20,157 nt of DNA from Rhizophagus sp. LPA8_4_AMF (GCA_021464525.1 JADRCO010001337.1:1-20157), one strand, 5' to 3'. Positions 9,234 to 18,210 are shown, counted from the first letter of the stretch. Translations and numbers: made by a program. Notes: generated by a model from the sequence alone, not told the origin.

Positions 9234-9319
9234 GCTGATGGCAGCTTAACGAGAATTTCGTTCGAAATCGTTTTAATAATAATCGGGGAGGTAATTTCAT
9301 GCTCAATTCGTTCTCTACA
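9234..9319 (-). pseudogene. N-terminal fragment of the same kinesin-5 pseudogene
   Basis: On the minus strand 9319-9234 reads CRERIEHEITSPIII, then KTISNEILVKLPSA. This corresponds to the first strand of a kinesin-5 motor (usual pattern VRCRxRNxxE, followed by the segment before NKTYTFDxVFG). The next kinesin motif, TTKTYTFDLVFG, lies at 6540 on the far side of the hAT element, in the same orientation. The residues before C are damaged (a short deletion is likely) and no start codon is identified. Alone this would be a weak call; its position and order make it convincing. Confidence 0.72.
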
Positions 9320-10229
9320 TTAATAATTAATTTATACATAAATTTTATTGTTCAATATCTAATAATAAATGATAAAATAAATTATAAATTTAAAGTCGTA
9401 TAATACCTACAGCGCACATCAACCTGAATATTATTTTCTTTTATTATACAACTGCGATTACGTTTTTTTACTATCACTATTTAATAAGTCAAATTTTATA
9501 GAGCGAGAAAAATTAAATAGTTTTTGTATATTTAATACGCGAAATGTAATATATTATTTTTTAGTGAAGGCCTTGCTAAAAAATTTTTTTTTACGTTTTA
9601 CCACAAAAAATCCTTTTTATCTCCATACATATACATGTATATGTTGAACATGTTCCAATCTCATTTGTATTACATTCGAAATCTGATATTGTTGTGCTAC
9701 AAACAGAAAAATTAACGTACGAGATTCGTTAAATCACAATCCTAACTCACCTTCCTTTGAAAATTTTTAAAATTCACAACAATTTCTAAATGATCTTTTT
9801 CTTTACTAAACAGATTTGTTATTAATTCTAATGATCTTTTTTTTTCACTACGGATCTTTTTTCTTCAATGGATAAACTCATATTTTTTTTCAGTCATTTA
9901 AATAAACAATTGTAATATTATTTTATATAAATTATTTTGTTGCAAATACGAAGACGATTATTTCTTTAACGACGTATAAATAATGATTTAAAATGAATAA
10001 TTAAATTCTAAATACACAAAACTTCTTAAAACATTAAGTTGACAGATAAATTTGTTAAACTAACGTTATCATTATGATAAATCCTTTGCTACTTTGTTGG
10101 GCTTCGACTGGCCGCTCTTGCTTGCAACGACTAAAAGAAGAATTTATTATAGATGATAAGAGATTAATAGCGCTTTTCACCAAATTATGCCCTATGGATA
10201 ATATAAGATATCACGTTTGACAATTTTGA

Positions 10230-10311
10230 GATCCGATATCCTATTAAGTAGGATAAAGGATAATCCGAATAAATAATTCTAGAATAATTCGAATTATTCT
10301 TGGATATTCAT
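10230..10311 (+). repeat. Diverged repeat, copy A, with 20-bp palindrome
   Basis: Shares an ordered series of words with 11710-11775: GATCCG, TTAAG, ATCCGAAT, ATAAT-CGAATTA and GGATATT. Positions 10281-10300 are a perfect palindrome whose left half is AGAATAATTC. It is probably an old copy of a small element; the family is unknown. Confidence 0.35.
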
Positions 10312-11118
10312 ATGATCATTTGTGCGACGTTAAATTGGCGAATTAAAAATAAAATTTCTAATCGTAGTTGTAATGTTTATATAGTCTGAAGAATTCTACT
10401 AAGTTTTCATAGTTTTGTAATGACTTTGGCGAAGAAGGTGAGAAAGATTTTTTTTTATGATATAAATAACTTTTTTATCATTTATAAATTTTTTTTATAT
10501 TTCTTTTCCCATACTTTGTTTAATTTCAAGGGTTAAAAAAATGAATTTATAACGAAAAAATTTATAAATCCTGATAAATTCTTACAAAAATCATGTAAAA
10601 ATGGGTTGGATATATTTATATGTGATTGATACGTGTATTATTGAGTAAAATTCAAATGTAATATTTAAGACACAAGTTGATTCTGTTCATGAAGTGATTG
10701 TAAAGCCAGTTTCGAATATTATAATAAATATTAAGGCTTACGATTTTCGATCAATGATCCCATTCAAAATGACTTTTTTAATACCTTTTGAGTAGCATCT
10801 CCAATATGTAGATATGGCATACTGACTGAATAGATAAAGTTATCTCTCTCATCTCAAAATCCGGTGTAATAAAGTGTCATGTAATACCAAGAAATCCTTA
10901 CTTATTGCGAGAAGTTCAAAGGTCGCAGATTAGTGAAACGGAATTTAAATTTTCATGGATATATTGCTATAATTGCTTTTTTGAACATTTAAATTCAAAA
11001 ATTCTTTTCAAAATTCTTTATCAGTTAGAAGTTCAAAGTTTCATTTAATTGGTTAAAAATCTAAAATAAGAGAAGTTCTTCCAAATATTTTTGTCGATCT
11101 CGATTTTTATTTATTTTA

Positions 11119-11279
11119 GACCTTGTAAAAAAAGTCGATCCATTTTTTATATTCTTTTTTCCGTAAAAGGCTCATATCTCCGGAATTAATAACCTTATAT
11201 CACAGAATTTATCGAACTATTTACATTTTCGTCATTTTACGGAATTTTTACAGAAATAACGGATAAAATATTTTATATA
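11119..11279 (+). repeat. Dispersed repeat, copy 2
   Basis: Same family and orientation as 736-927. It lacks the GTGAATGGATCCGTGAAAGG portion seen in copy 1, which makes it about 30 bases shorter, and its right end fades into ATTTTATATAT with no GGTC. The central blocks CCGTAAAAGGCTCATAT and CCGGAATTAATAACC are almost unchanged. Confidence 0.6.
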
Positions 11280-11345
11280 TCCAACTGCAGAGTTTCAAAC
11301 CTCCTTTGTTTTTGACTTGAACCTTTATTTAATCAGATTTTTCTC

Positions 11346-11667
11346 CTAGTTTTTCAATAAATTTATATTAAGCTTCAGCATTTCTTCAGGAAACTGTTCG
11401 CATCCAGTAATAGCCGATTCCTGGATATTTTTAGCATTTAGTCAAAAATCGCTCTATTTCAACTGAATAGTGGTGGTCTTTTTCTGGAATATTATCATCA
11501 GTATTATTCAAACTACTTTCTACATCAATATAATATTCCTTTGAAATTCTATCAATTATCATATTTGGAAATGATATAATCTAGATTCTAGAATTTGTTA
11601 ATAAGTTCTTTGTTTCTTTTCCCTTTGGAAGTGTTTCTGCATAAAGTTTTGCACGTTGATTATTATA
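11346..11667 (-). pseudogene. Broken coding remnant, family not recognised
   Basis: On the minus strand from 11667 the reading is YNNQRAKLYAETLPKGK, then ETKNLLTNSRI, a TAG (11583-11581), then in the same frame IISFPNMIIDRISKEYYI, DVESSLNNTDDNIPE and HHYSVEIERFLTKC, then TAA. A different frame continues NIQESAITGCEQFPEEM and LKLNINLLKN to a stop at 11346. The composition is clearly protein-like for this genome, and about 78 codons are interrupted by only one stop. I do not recognise the family. It may be the 3' part of a lost gene or of a transposon. Confidence 0.5.
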
Positions 11668-11709
11668 TTTATATATTTAGTCTAGTATAATCTTGGATTT
11701 AAATTTGCA

Positions 11710-11775
11710 GATCCGGATGACCGGTTAAGATTATCCGAATACAATGTGATAATCCGAATTAATCCTAGGATATTG
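11710..11775 (+). repeat. Diverged repeat, copy B
   Basis: Partner of 10230-10311 in the same orientation, reading GATCCGGATGACCGGTTAAG, then TTATCCGAAT, GATAATCCGAATTAATCC and TAGGATATTG. Similarity is patchy. Confidence 0.3.
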
Positions 11776-12092
11776 TTCGTTCAAGAAAAGCTCTATTCGC
11801 TGATTACTCTTGATTTTGTATTCATAAATGATTTTCCAAATTAATACAAACAAAGAAGATTGAAATTCTATAACAAGAATGGTGCTTAACATTGAACACA
11901 CGGAAAATATACTCCAAACTACATTGTTTAGCTACAGTGTTGTACCGTCTAACACTCTCGGATCTTAAAATGAGGGAACACTACATTTTATCTCGGATCA
12001 ACCATTGAAAGAATGTTTCAAGAAAGTGACACGCGCGTAAAGACAAATATGTATATAGAAATCAACATGTGATAACATTTTTATGATTCTAT

Positions 12093-12100
12093 TATAAAAG
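12093..12100 (+). promoter_or_regulatory. TATA-box candidate of the membrane-protein gene
   Basis: TATAAAAG lies 72 bases before the ATG at 12172. The spacing leaves room for a short 5' leader. It is supported by motif and position only, in AT-rich DNA. Confidence 0.4.
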
Positions 12101-12171
12101 AAGCAGATAATTTAACAAATTTTATCACTTTTTAATTTTTGAAATTTCTAACTTGATAAGTAATATAAATA

Positions 12172-13167
12172 ATGTCAGACGGAGATTGCCGAGAATTTCT
12201 TTTCATAGAGGCTTGCTTTTCGATATTCCCTATTAAATCAGAAAGATTACGACTTTTTGACATGTTTAATTTTGAAATGAAGGAATACATTCCTTATATC
12301 GTTATCACTATAATACTCCTAATCGCAATGATTCCAATTAAAAAATTTAGAGGTTTTAGGAAAATAATCTTTAATTCCTTAATATTATTTAATATATTAA
12401 TTTTTCCATGTATGTTCTTTCATGCGATGGAAGGTTTCAGCGGTACGACAATAGCATTTATAATTTTAAGTTGTTTAGCAATAGTGATCTTAGCGACATC
12501 GTTAATTTATAAAAAATATAAGGGTTTGCCAATAATTGAAAAAGTAACAACTTTTATTCTCCTGCTGGCACTAGTTTTAGGCATAATTGGATTATTTATT
12601 ATTAATATTGTACTACTTTACAAATCGGAAGGTCTCAGCGCTACAGTAATCATCTTGATAACTTCAACCTGTATAATGGTAACAATCGCTATGATGGTAT
12701 TGATTTACAATTGCAAATTCTTACCAAAAACTGTAAAAACGATCGTTTTATGGGTGTCAATTCCAATAATGGTCTTGTCGATGCTTGGTATATTTGGTTT
12801 ATCTATTTATTCCATAGTAATGGTTATCAAGTCTATTAAATTTAAATTCAAAATTAAATTAAATTTTATCGCATATTTATTTATTAATTACGTGATAGGA
12901 ATTATAATTCTTTTCTTACATAAAATGGTAATTGGACTTATTATATTTTATATTGTGAGTGGAATAGATTTCTACATTATTTATTATTTGTTAACAAAAG
13001 TTGCCAACCCAATTTCACTTTTATTATTCTGGGCAAGTTTGTGGTATATATTTTTTGGTATTTATACTGCTATTGAAAGTTTTATCGCAGGAAAGGAAGT
13101 TGTTAAAGAAGATCCTGATAGTAATGATATGTTGGATGATATGATTACTGTTAGCTTCACCGAATAA
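12172..13167 (+). CDS. Multi-span membrane protein with internal duplication
   Basis: A 331-residue protein of unknown function. By eye it has about nine hydrophobic membrane segments (near 39-56, 63-84, 92-112, 124-150, 157-178, 188-219, 230-249, 252-275 and 279-302), a short hydrophilic N-terminus and an acidic C-terminal tail (KEDPDSNDMLDDM). Residues 87-152 and 153-221 are two copies of one unit: each starts EG(F/L)S(G/A)T, has a hydrophobic span, a basic loop (YKKYKGLP / YNCKFLPK), a long span with LGI(I/F)GL, and ends KS. A weaker third copy may precede them (KKFRGFRK). The start at 12172 follows AATAATG; M31 is an alternative that loses the hydrophilic leader. No catalytic or transport motif is recognised. 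It could be a lineage-specific membrane protein, a channel or a receptor-like protein, and none of these can be preferred. Confidence 0.72.
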   Translation: MSDGDCREFLFIEACFSIFPIKSERLRLFDMFNFEMKEYIPYIVITIILLIAMIPIKKFRGFRKIIFNSLILFNILIFPCMFFHAMEGFSGTTIAFIILSCLAIVILATSLIYKKYKGLPIIEKVTTFILLLALVLGIIGLFIINIVLLYKSEGLSATVIILITSTCIMVTIAMMVLIYNCKFLPKTVKTIVLWVSIPIMVLSMLGIFGLSIYSIVMVIKSIKFKFKIKLNFIAYLFINYVIGIIILFLHKMVIGLIIFYIVSGIDFYIIYYLLTKVANPISLLLFWASLWYIFFGIYTAIESFIAGKEVVKEDPDSNDMLDDMITVSFTE

Positions 13168-13257
13168 TTTGAAATATAAAGATAGGATTAGTAGCTTAGA
13201 ATATTACTACGACTCTAACAGAAAGTATAATGAATTTTGGTAAATACTAGATAGAAA

Positions 13258-13284
13258 ATATATATATAGATATATATATATAGT
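13258..13284. repeat. TA microsatellite tract
   Basis: An almost pure alternation of T and A interrupted by single G residues (TATATATAGATATATATATA and flanks). A second tract of ATAT and ATTT units is at 13340-13371. Confidence 0.7.
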
Positions 13285-13339
13285 CTCGATTTTTATATAT
13301 TATATTTTACATAATTTTAACAAAAGAAATGTAGTACCA

Positions 13340-13371
13340 AATATATATATATATTTATTTATTTATATATA
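13340..13371. repeat. TA microsatellite tract, second
   Basis: ATATATATATATA followed by TTTATTTATTTATATATAT. It lies about 175 bases after the stop codon of the membrane-protein gene. Confidence 0.65.
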
Positions 13372-13591
13372 TTCAAAGTTAGGGAAGAATTCCATTTTAT
13401 TAATATCAATACTATTAAACATATTGTATATAATGTAATTTTTTTTTTTTTTAACTTCGTATAAATAAGTGTACTTTTCCATATTTTTAAAATTTGAATA
13501 AATGAGTTTTTTAAAAAATTTTTTAATGTAAATTTTTTACAAAATATAAAGTAAACGTTATATATGGAAATATATAAAATAAATTGGCATC

Positions 13592-13985
13592 TAAAGATGG
13601 TCAATGGTCTTTTTTTTAGACTTATCCAGTCCTGACAGTTTTTAAAAGTTTTTTGAAAAGAAATAAAGCTATATACCCAAATTTTTATTATATTACAGAA
13701 TTAGTTAAAGACCAAAATGTGGTAAAATTTGGTTTTAATTCAATCAGCCAATTTAAAATCAAATAAGTTTTTATAGGTTTTTATGATAAAAGTCTTAAGA
13801 CTGCAGTCTTTAAGCTAATTTGCTCTCCACTGGTCTTAGAAAAGATAAGATTAAGACCAAGTTTTGCTACTTTTTGGTCTTTAGCCAATTCTGTAATATT
13901 ACAAAAAATTGAGTGTGTAACCTTGTTACTTTTCTGAAAAATTTTAAAAGACTGAAAAAGACCAAAAGACCATTTGTCATCTTTA
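13592..13985. mobile_element. Near-palindromic hAT-type MITE with perfect 8-bp TSD
   Basis: The element is flanked by exact copies of TTGGCATC (13584-13591 and 13986-13993), an 8-bp target duplication as expected for hAT. Its first 22 bases begin TAAAGATG and end AATGGTCTTTT; the reverse complement of the other end matches at 19 of 22 positions. TAAAG fits the hAT terminal pattern YARNG. The pairing continues inward: TATTACAGAATTAGTTAAAG near 13691-13710 is inverted as CTTTAGCCAATTCTGTAATA near 13880-13899, and the centre (about 13795-13815) is itself palindromic. The 394-bp element could therefore fold along most of its length. It has no coding capacity and would be mobilised by a hAT transposase supplied elsewhere. 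Its ends differ from those of the hAT at 6549-9233. Confidence 0.85.
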
Positions 13986-14598
13986 TTGGCATCACTCTAA
14001 TATTTTATTTTCGAGTTTTATCTACAAATAACACGGTAATAACACTGTAGTACAAAATTTATTAGATTATTTTTTTTTTCCAAGTGCCAAGATTTTTGTT
14101 TTTAATTAAACAGTAAATCTATCAATTACTATATTATCATTATTAATTTCATATTTACTTGCTGACGAAACAAATAAATAAAAGAAATTTTTTTTGTGTA
14201 AGATAAATCAGCAAATATCGAATGATTATTTTGCATCAATACATTGTTTAGGGGCGGGCGTTCGACTGGTTGTATGACAAAATAGTTGCAATAAATATGC
14301 CTTTTGTGTTACGATAGGTAAGGTGTCGGGTAATAGTATTGGTATTGGATTGTCATTAAACTCTTTTTAAAAGTTTTATTGTTTCTTTTTTCATTTTCAT
14401 CTGCAACTCACCAATTCTTTCATTCATTTCACCCAAATAAAGTTAATGTAGGCGTAATTTGTAGCCGTAGCAATATCATTATTGTACGCAGTGACTGATT
14501 ATTACATGTGCATGCGTTTTCATTATGCGCAGCTTCAAACTTGATAATCAATACCTTTTTGAGTGATCACATGGTCACATGGGTAAGTGCTCATTTCT

Positions 14599-14606
14599 TA
14601 TATAAG
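14599..14606 (+). promoter_or_regulatory. TATA-box candidate of the E2/F-box gene
   Basis: TATATAAG lies 68 bases before the ATG at 14674 and after the in-frame ATG at 14587. If it is the TATA box, transcription starts downstream of 14587, which supports 14674 as the real start. Confidence 0.42.
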
Positions 14607-14673
14607 GGTATATGAAAAAATTTTAAATTTTACTTTTTTACGAGAATTGTTATATTTACTTTTAATATTAACA

Positions 14674-16839
14674 ATGTCGCAAATTCGTAAAGTTAATACA
14701 GCTTGTTTACCACGTTTAAATCGTGAAATAGTTGAATTATATAATGAACCACTCAAAGGAATCAAAGTGAAGTTACACGATAATGATATAACTTCGATGT
14801 GTTTAATATTAACTTTACATCAAGGTCCATATAAAAACCTAAGATTACATTGCAATGTTAAAATACCATCGGACTATCCTCAAATAGCACCTGTTATTAC
14901 AATACAAACACCAGTAAGACATCCTAATGTTTTCGGAACGTTTATTTGTGCTGATATATTACAAGCTCATCATCGTCGTAGCTCTGGATATTATAATGGT
15001 GGATATACTCCTGGTTATTTACTTAAATATATTTTTTTACAAATATTGAGCTTCTTTTCTGACAATAATGTTGAACAGGAGTTTGGCTATGTAGAACAAA
15101 TTAATTCCGACGATGAAGGTTTTAGGACATTTTCTGAAAAAAGTGTAAAAGCATTTGAATGTAAATTATGTGGTTATAATGATTCAAAAGCTTCTAAACC
15201 TTTAATGCCAATCCTTACTGATAAGGAATTACAAAAAGAAATGAGAGAAATGGATTCTGGTTGTTCTAGTATATTATCTAGCGTAAAGGTAAACCCAAAA
15301 AATATTACCGTGAAAGATTCTTCATACGTTTCAACAACTACGGTAAATGATTTAGATGATGATGCTTGGTTACATATTATAGAATTTTTACCGGATCGTG
15401 ATATTGTGGTCTTGTCGAATGTTTATGCACGTATTCGTACTCTTGTTCAATTCTATAATATATTAACTCGACGACAATTAGTTTGTTTTTTCCTAAGAAA
15501 AACGTTTAGAGAATGCCTTCTTGGAGTTGGAGTAAATGTTATTGGACGAACTGATAAAAAAAAAATTACTATAAGTGAATTTGATCTTTTCTCATATGAA
15601 GCATTTAAAGATCATGGCTTACGAGAAGGAATTTGGGGTGGTACTTTCACGAATTTCCTTCCTCTAGTGTTAAATAAACTTCATTTCACTCGTGCTTTAC
15701 CTATAATAAAATCTTCCTTAATGACATTACGTGGAGAAATTGGAAAACCATGGAATTCTTCAGCAATTTTAAAAACAATTCCCAGTCTTATGAATACAAC
15801 TGTGGTCGCCCTAATGAAAGCTTGTGATGAAAGTGGCCAGTCTTCAAGATCAAAAGTTTTAAAAGCTTCTGAGAAAGCATTACAAGGATATTGTCTTTTG
15901 TTACATCTATTATTAAAGTTATCAAAACAATTTCCTGAAATTATTACCGAAGCTGAAAATAAAGTTAAAGCATTTACTCAACCAAATGGAAGAAATCGTC
16001 ATAAATATTCGACACCTGATTTAGGAGAATTCATGATTTATTTATTTTTAGCAAAAAATGCTTCCTGGTCTGAATTTGTTCCTTGTTTCTTGAAAGAATT
16101 ATTTTCACGTAACGTAGTTTGGTATTTATGTAATGTTCCTGGATTAGCATTTCTTGAACCAGATAATTATGTTTCTAAATATAGAGTGGAAGAAACTTTT
16201 ACTCAAAGTGGAACTTCATTACGACTGGTTATGTTTCAAATTGCATTCTTAAAAATGGTTAAAGGAAAAGAAGATGATATGGATAGAAGATATGGATACC
16301 CTTCAAATGAAATGAGTAATTCTCTTCTTTCTCTTATCAAGAAAATTTATGCGGCAAAAACCTGGAATGTTTTTTTTGATATGATTGACTTTCCATTATC
16401 AGAAAAAAATTGGGAATCAAAAGTTTGTGGTATGCTAAAAAACGCAGTGAGTGATAGTGAAACAAGTAAATATCATCAAAACCCTTATACAATTAATGAA
16501 TTATTTTATCTAAGAAGAACAAATGAAGCGAAAATTCCTATTCCTGATAGTTGGTTAAATAATAAAAATAATGAACCTGCTGAAATAGAGAAATATGGAG
16601 TCGTGAAATTTTTGACTTTCCAACCAGGTGATAGAAATATAAGGGACAATGAAAATAAAAGAAATTCCTTTTCTTTTTCAACTAGAGGGAATAATCATAA
16701 TATAAATAATAATAACATTAATATTATTAATGATAATCGTGGAAGTTATGGACGTGGTGGTGGTGGTGGTCGTGGTCGTGGTCGTGGTTGGCGCGGTGGA
16801 CGTGGCGGAAATGTAAATATGAACCAAAGACATACGTAA
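14674..16839 (+). CDS. E2-like (UBC fold) + F-box + RGG-tail protein
   Basis: A 721-residue protein from the ATG in ACAATGTCG. An in-frame ATG at 14587 would add 29 hydrophobic residues but lies upstream of the TATA candidate. Residues about 10-130 match an E2 ubiquitin-conjugating core: RLNREIVELYNEPLKGIKV, the SDYPQIAPVITIQTP turn, HPN at 83-85, and C92 in ICADIL at the active-cysteine position. HPN to Cys is six residues rather than the usual seven, and the WSP motif is YTP. A lone CxxC (C163, C166) follows. Residues about 226-270 (DDDAWLHIIEFLPDRDIVVL) resemble an F-box. Residues 300-620 are a helical region I cannot name, including WGGTFTNFLPLVLNKLHFTR. The tail is Asn-rich, then RGG/GRG repeats at 689-712, typical of RNA-binding, arginine-methylated tails. 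Inference: a ubiquitin-pathway protein joining E2-like and Skp1-binding modules. Catalytic activity is unproven. Confidence 0.8.
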   Translation: MSQIRKVNTACLPRLNREIVELYNEPLKGIKVKLHDNDITSMCLILTLHQGPYKNLRLHCNVKIPSDYPQIAPVITIQTPVRHPNVFGTFICADILQAHHRRSSGYYNGGYTPGYLLKYIFLQILSFFSDNNVEQEFGYVEQINSDDEGFRTFSEKSVKAFECKLCGYNDSKASKPLMPILTDKELQKEMREMDSGCSSILSSVKVNPKNITVKDSSYVSTTTVNDLDDDAWLHIIEFLPDRDIVVLSNVYARIRTLVQFYNILTRRQLVCFFLRKTFRECLLGVGVNVIGRTDKKKITISEFDLFSYEAFKDHGLREGIWGGTFTNFLPLVLNKLHFTRALPIIKSSLMTLRGEIGKPWNSSAILKTIPSLMNTTVVALMKACDESGQSSRSKVLKASEKALQGYCLLLHLLLKLSKQFPEIITEAENKVKAFTQPNGRNRHKYSTPDLGEFMIYLFLAKNASWSEFVPCFLKELFSRNVVWYLCNVPGLAFLEPDNYVSKYRVEETFTQSGTSLRLVMFQIAFLKMVKGKEDDMDRRYGYPSNEMSNSLLSLIKKIYAAKTWNVFFDMIDFPLSEKNWESKVCGMLKNAVSDSETSKYHQNPYTINELFYLRRTNEAKIPIPDSWLNNKNNEPAEIEKYGVVKFLTFQPGDRNIRDNENKRNSFSFSTRGNNHNINNNNINIINDNRGSYGRGGGGGRGRGRGWRGGRGGNVNMNQRHT

Positions 16840-16905
16840 ATATATAATAATTTGTACAAAATATCAAAATGCTTATATAGTGAATTTTATTTCACATTTA
16901 TATTA

Positions 16906-16911
16906 AATAAA
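16906..16911 (+). promoter_or_regulatory. Polyadenylation signal candidate
   Basis: AATAAA lies 67 bases after the stop codon of the E2/F-box gene and is followed by a T-rich stretch. Further AATAAATAAATA copies at about 16926-16936 could also serve. Confidence 0.45.
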
Positions 16912-18210
16912 GTTTTTTCTTTTCAATAAATAAATATTTGTTATTTCAGAAGATCATAAAATTTTTGAGTACACACACGTTCTACAGCCATTAAGATATT
17001 ATAAATTTCGCTGCTGCACAAAAAATAACAATTCTAAGAATATGATAAAATTAAGACACTAAAAAAATTTGCATAATTTAACTCAATTATGGTTAATGTC
17101 ATGTTTTTATTAGAAATGAACAAGTTCAAAATAAACCACATTCCATATATTTTACATTTTATAATCCTAACTCTCATTTAAACATGAACTCTTGGTTACA
17201 TTTTCTAAATAATCTGAATGAAGATATAAATCCACGACAGCGAGAAATGGAAGTAATAAAATGGCGTAGATAAAGAATTAAAAGTATTGAGCTTTTGCGA
17301 GAGTAAGTCTACTAAAAGCAAAATTAAGGGAAATATTCTAATTCATAATACAGTTCACTTTCTTATTACAACGAATTTTTTATATATGAATAACTTGATT
17401 TAACAAAGAAAAGTCATACTTATATGACCTTTTCTGCGGCTCGAAGATCGTTCTTGATAACGCATTTTAAAACTCGTAACTCGAATTTAAATATTGGTAT
17501 AGAGAAGATTTTCACTATACCAAATTTATTAGGTGATACACAGTTTATTAACGAATTTTATTTGTGTGGTCCATTACAAAAATCACTTAACCTACAAGTC
17601 ACATGTTTATAGTGTGGATTTGATCTCCCAAGCTCGCAAAGTGTAGCCCACGTATGCATATTATATTATTCAAAATTATAATATTCAATAATAGAATTAA
17701 TAATAGCTGCTAATTCGGCTCGCGATGAAAGGTCAACTTCTATCGTAGCAGAAAATATTGAGTTGAATGAGAACAAAACTCGTACTCATTCGTTCAGATC
17801 AATTAAGAAACCGTTCGTATAAAATTTGATGACATCGAAGAATTAAGATTATTTGGAGATAAATGAGATTATTACAATAGTAGACTATAAGATCGAAGTT
17901 GAGTTGTAAGGTAAACATCTATCCTTTGATATGATTCAAATAAAGGAATCTATAATTTAGTTACTTTACAACGAACGTTAAATTAATCAAATTAATCGTC
18001 ACCCATTTTTTGTCTCCATGGTAAACGTGTAATGAGCTCTTCTTTTCTAGTAATTCTACTTATCTATATCAGAGTGTCATTACAATGCTTATTCTCATTT
18101 ATCAATAAAAATTCCTTTAAAATACAAATACTATATTGTGGTCAACATGTGATGTAAAGTGTATTGTATACTATTAATTCTCCAGCATGAAATAACGTAC
18201 ATAACACACA

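Larger units (their letters stand above)
9320..12171. other. Gene-poor region with diverged repeats
   Basis: No intact gene is visible. Positions 9320-10229 are AT-rich with T-runs and a CATATACATGTATATG palindrome (9627-9642). A diverged repeat pair (10230-10311 and 11710-11775), the second copy of a dispersed repeat (11119-11279) and a broken coding remnant (11346-11667) are listed separately. In 10400-11100 I see nothing that can be supported. The last 170 bases are the upstream region of the membrane-protein gene. Confidence 0.5.
13168..14673. other. Intergenic region with TA tracts and a MITE
   Basis: Downstream of the membrane-protein gene are TA-rich microsatellite tracts, then a complete MITE at 13592-13985 (listed). 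Positions 14000-14590 show no repeat or coding signal that can be supported. A short GC-rich phrase, GGGGCGGGCG, lies near 14251-14260. The last 75 bases contain the TATA candidate of the next gene. Confidence 0.55.

Noticed and set aside
9133..9339. 68-codon minus-strand open frame across the hAT right end
   Set aside because: It crosses the transposon border and is a shifted frame of the kinesin N-terminal fragment, which makes sense only in another frame.
13359..13604. 81-codon minus-strand frame rich in Lys, Ile and Phe
   Set aside because: It lies in TA microsatellite and homopolymer sequence and runs into the MITE end.
14250..14290. Possible tRNA B-box-like phrase GCGTTCGACTGG
   Set aside because: No A-box, acceptor stem or cloverleaf could be formed around it.
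14587..14673. Upstream in-frame ATG that would extend the E2/F-box protein by 29 hydrophobic residues
   Set aside because: It lies before the TATATAAG candidate, has a poorer context than ACAATGTCG, and would place a membrane-like segment before a cytosolic E2 fold.
17184..17273. 29-codon plus-strand frame MNSWLHFLNN...
   Set aside because: Too short and without a recognised relative. It could be an exon of a lost gene but cannot be supported.
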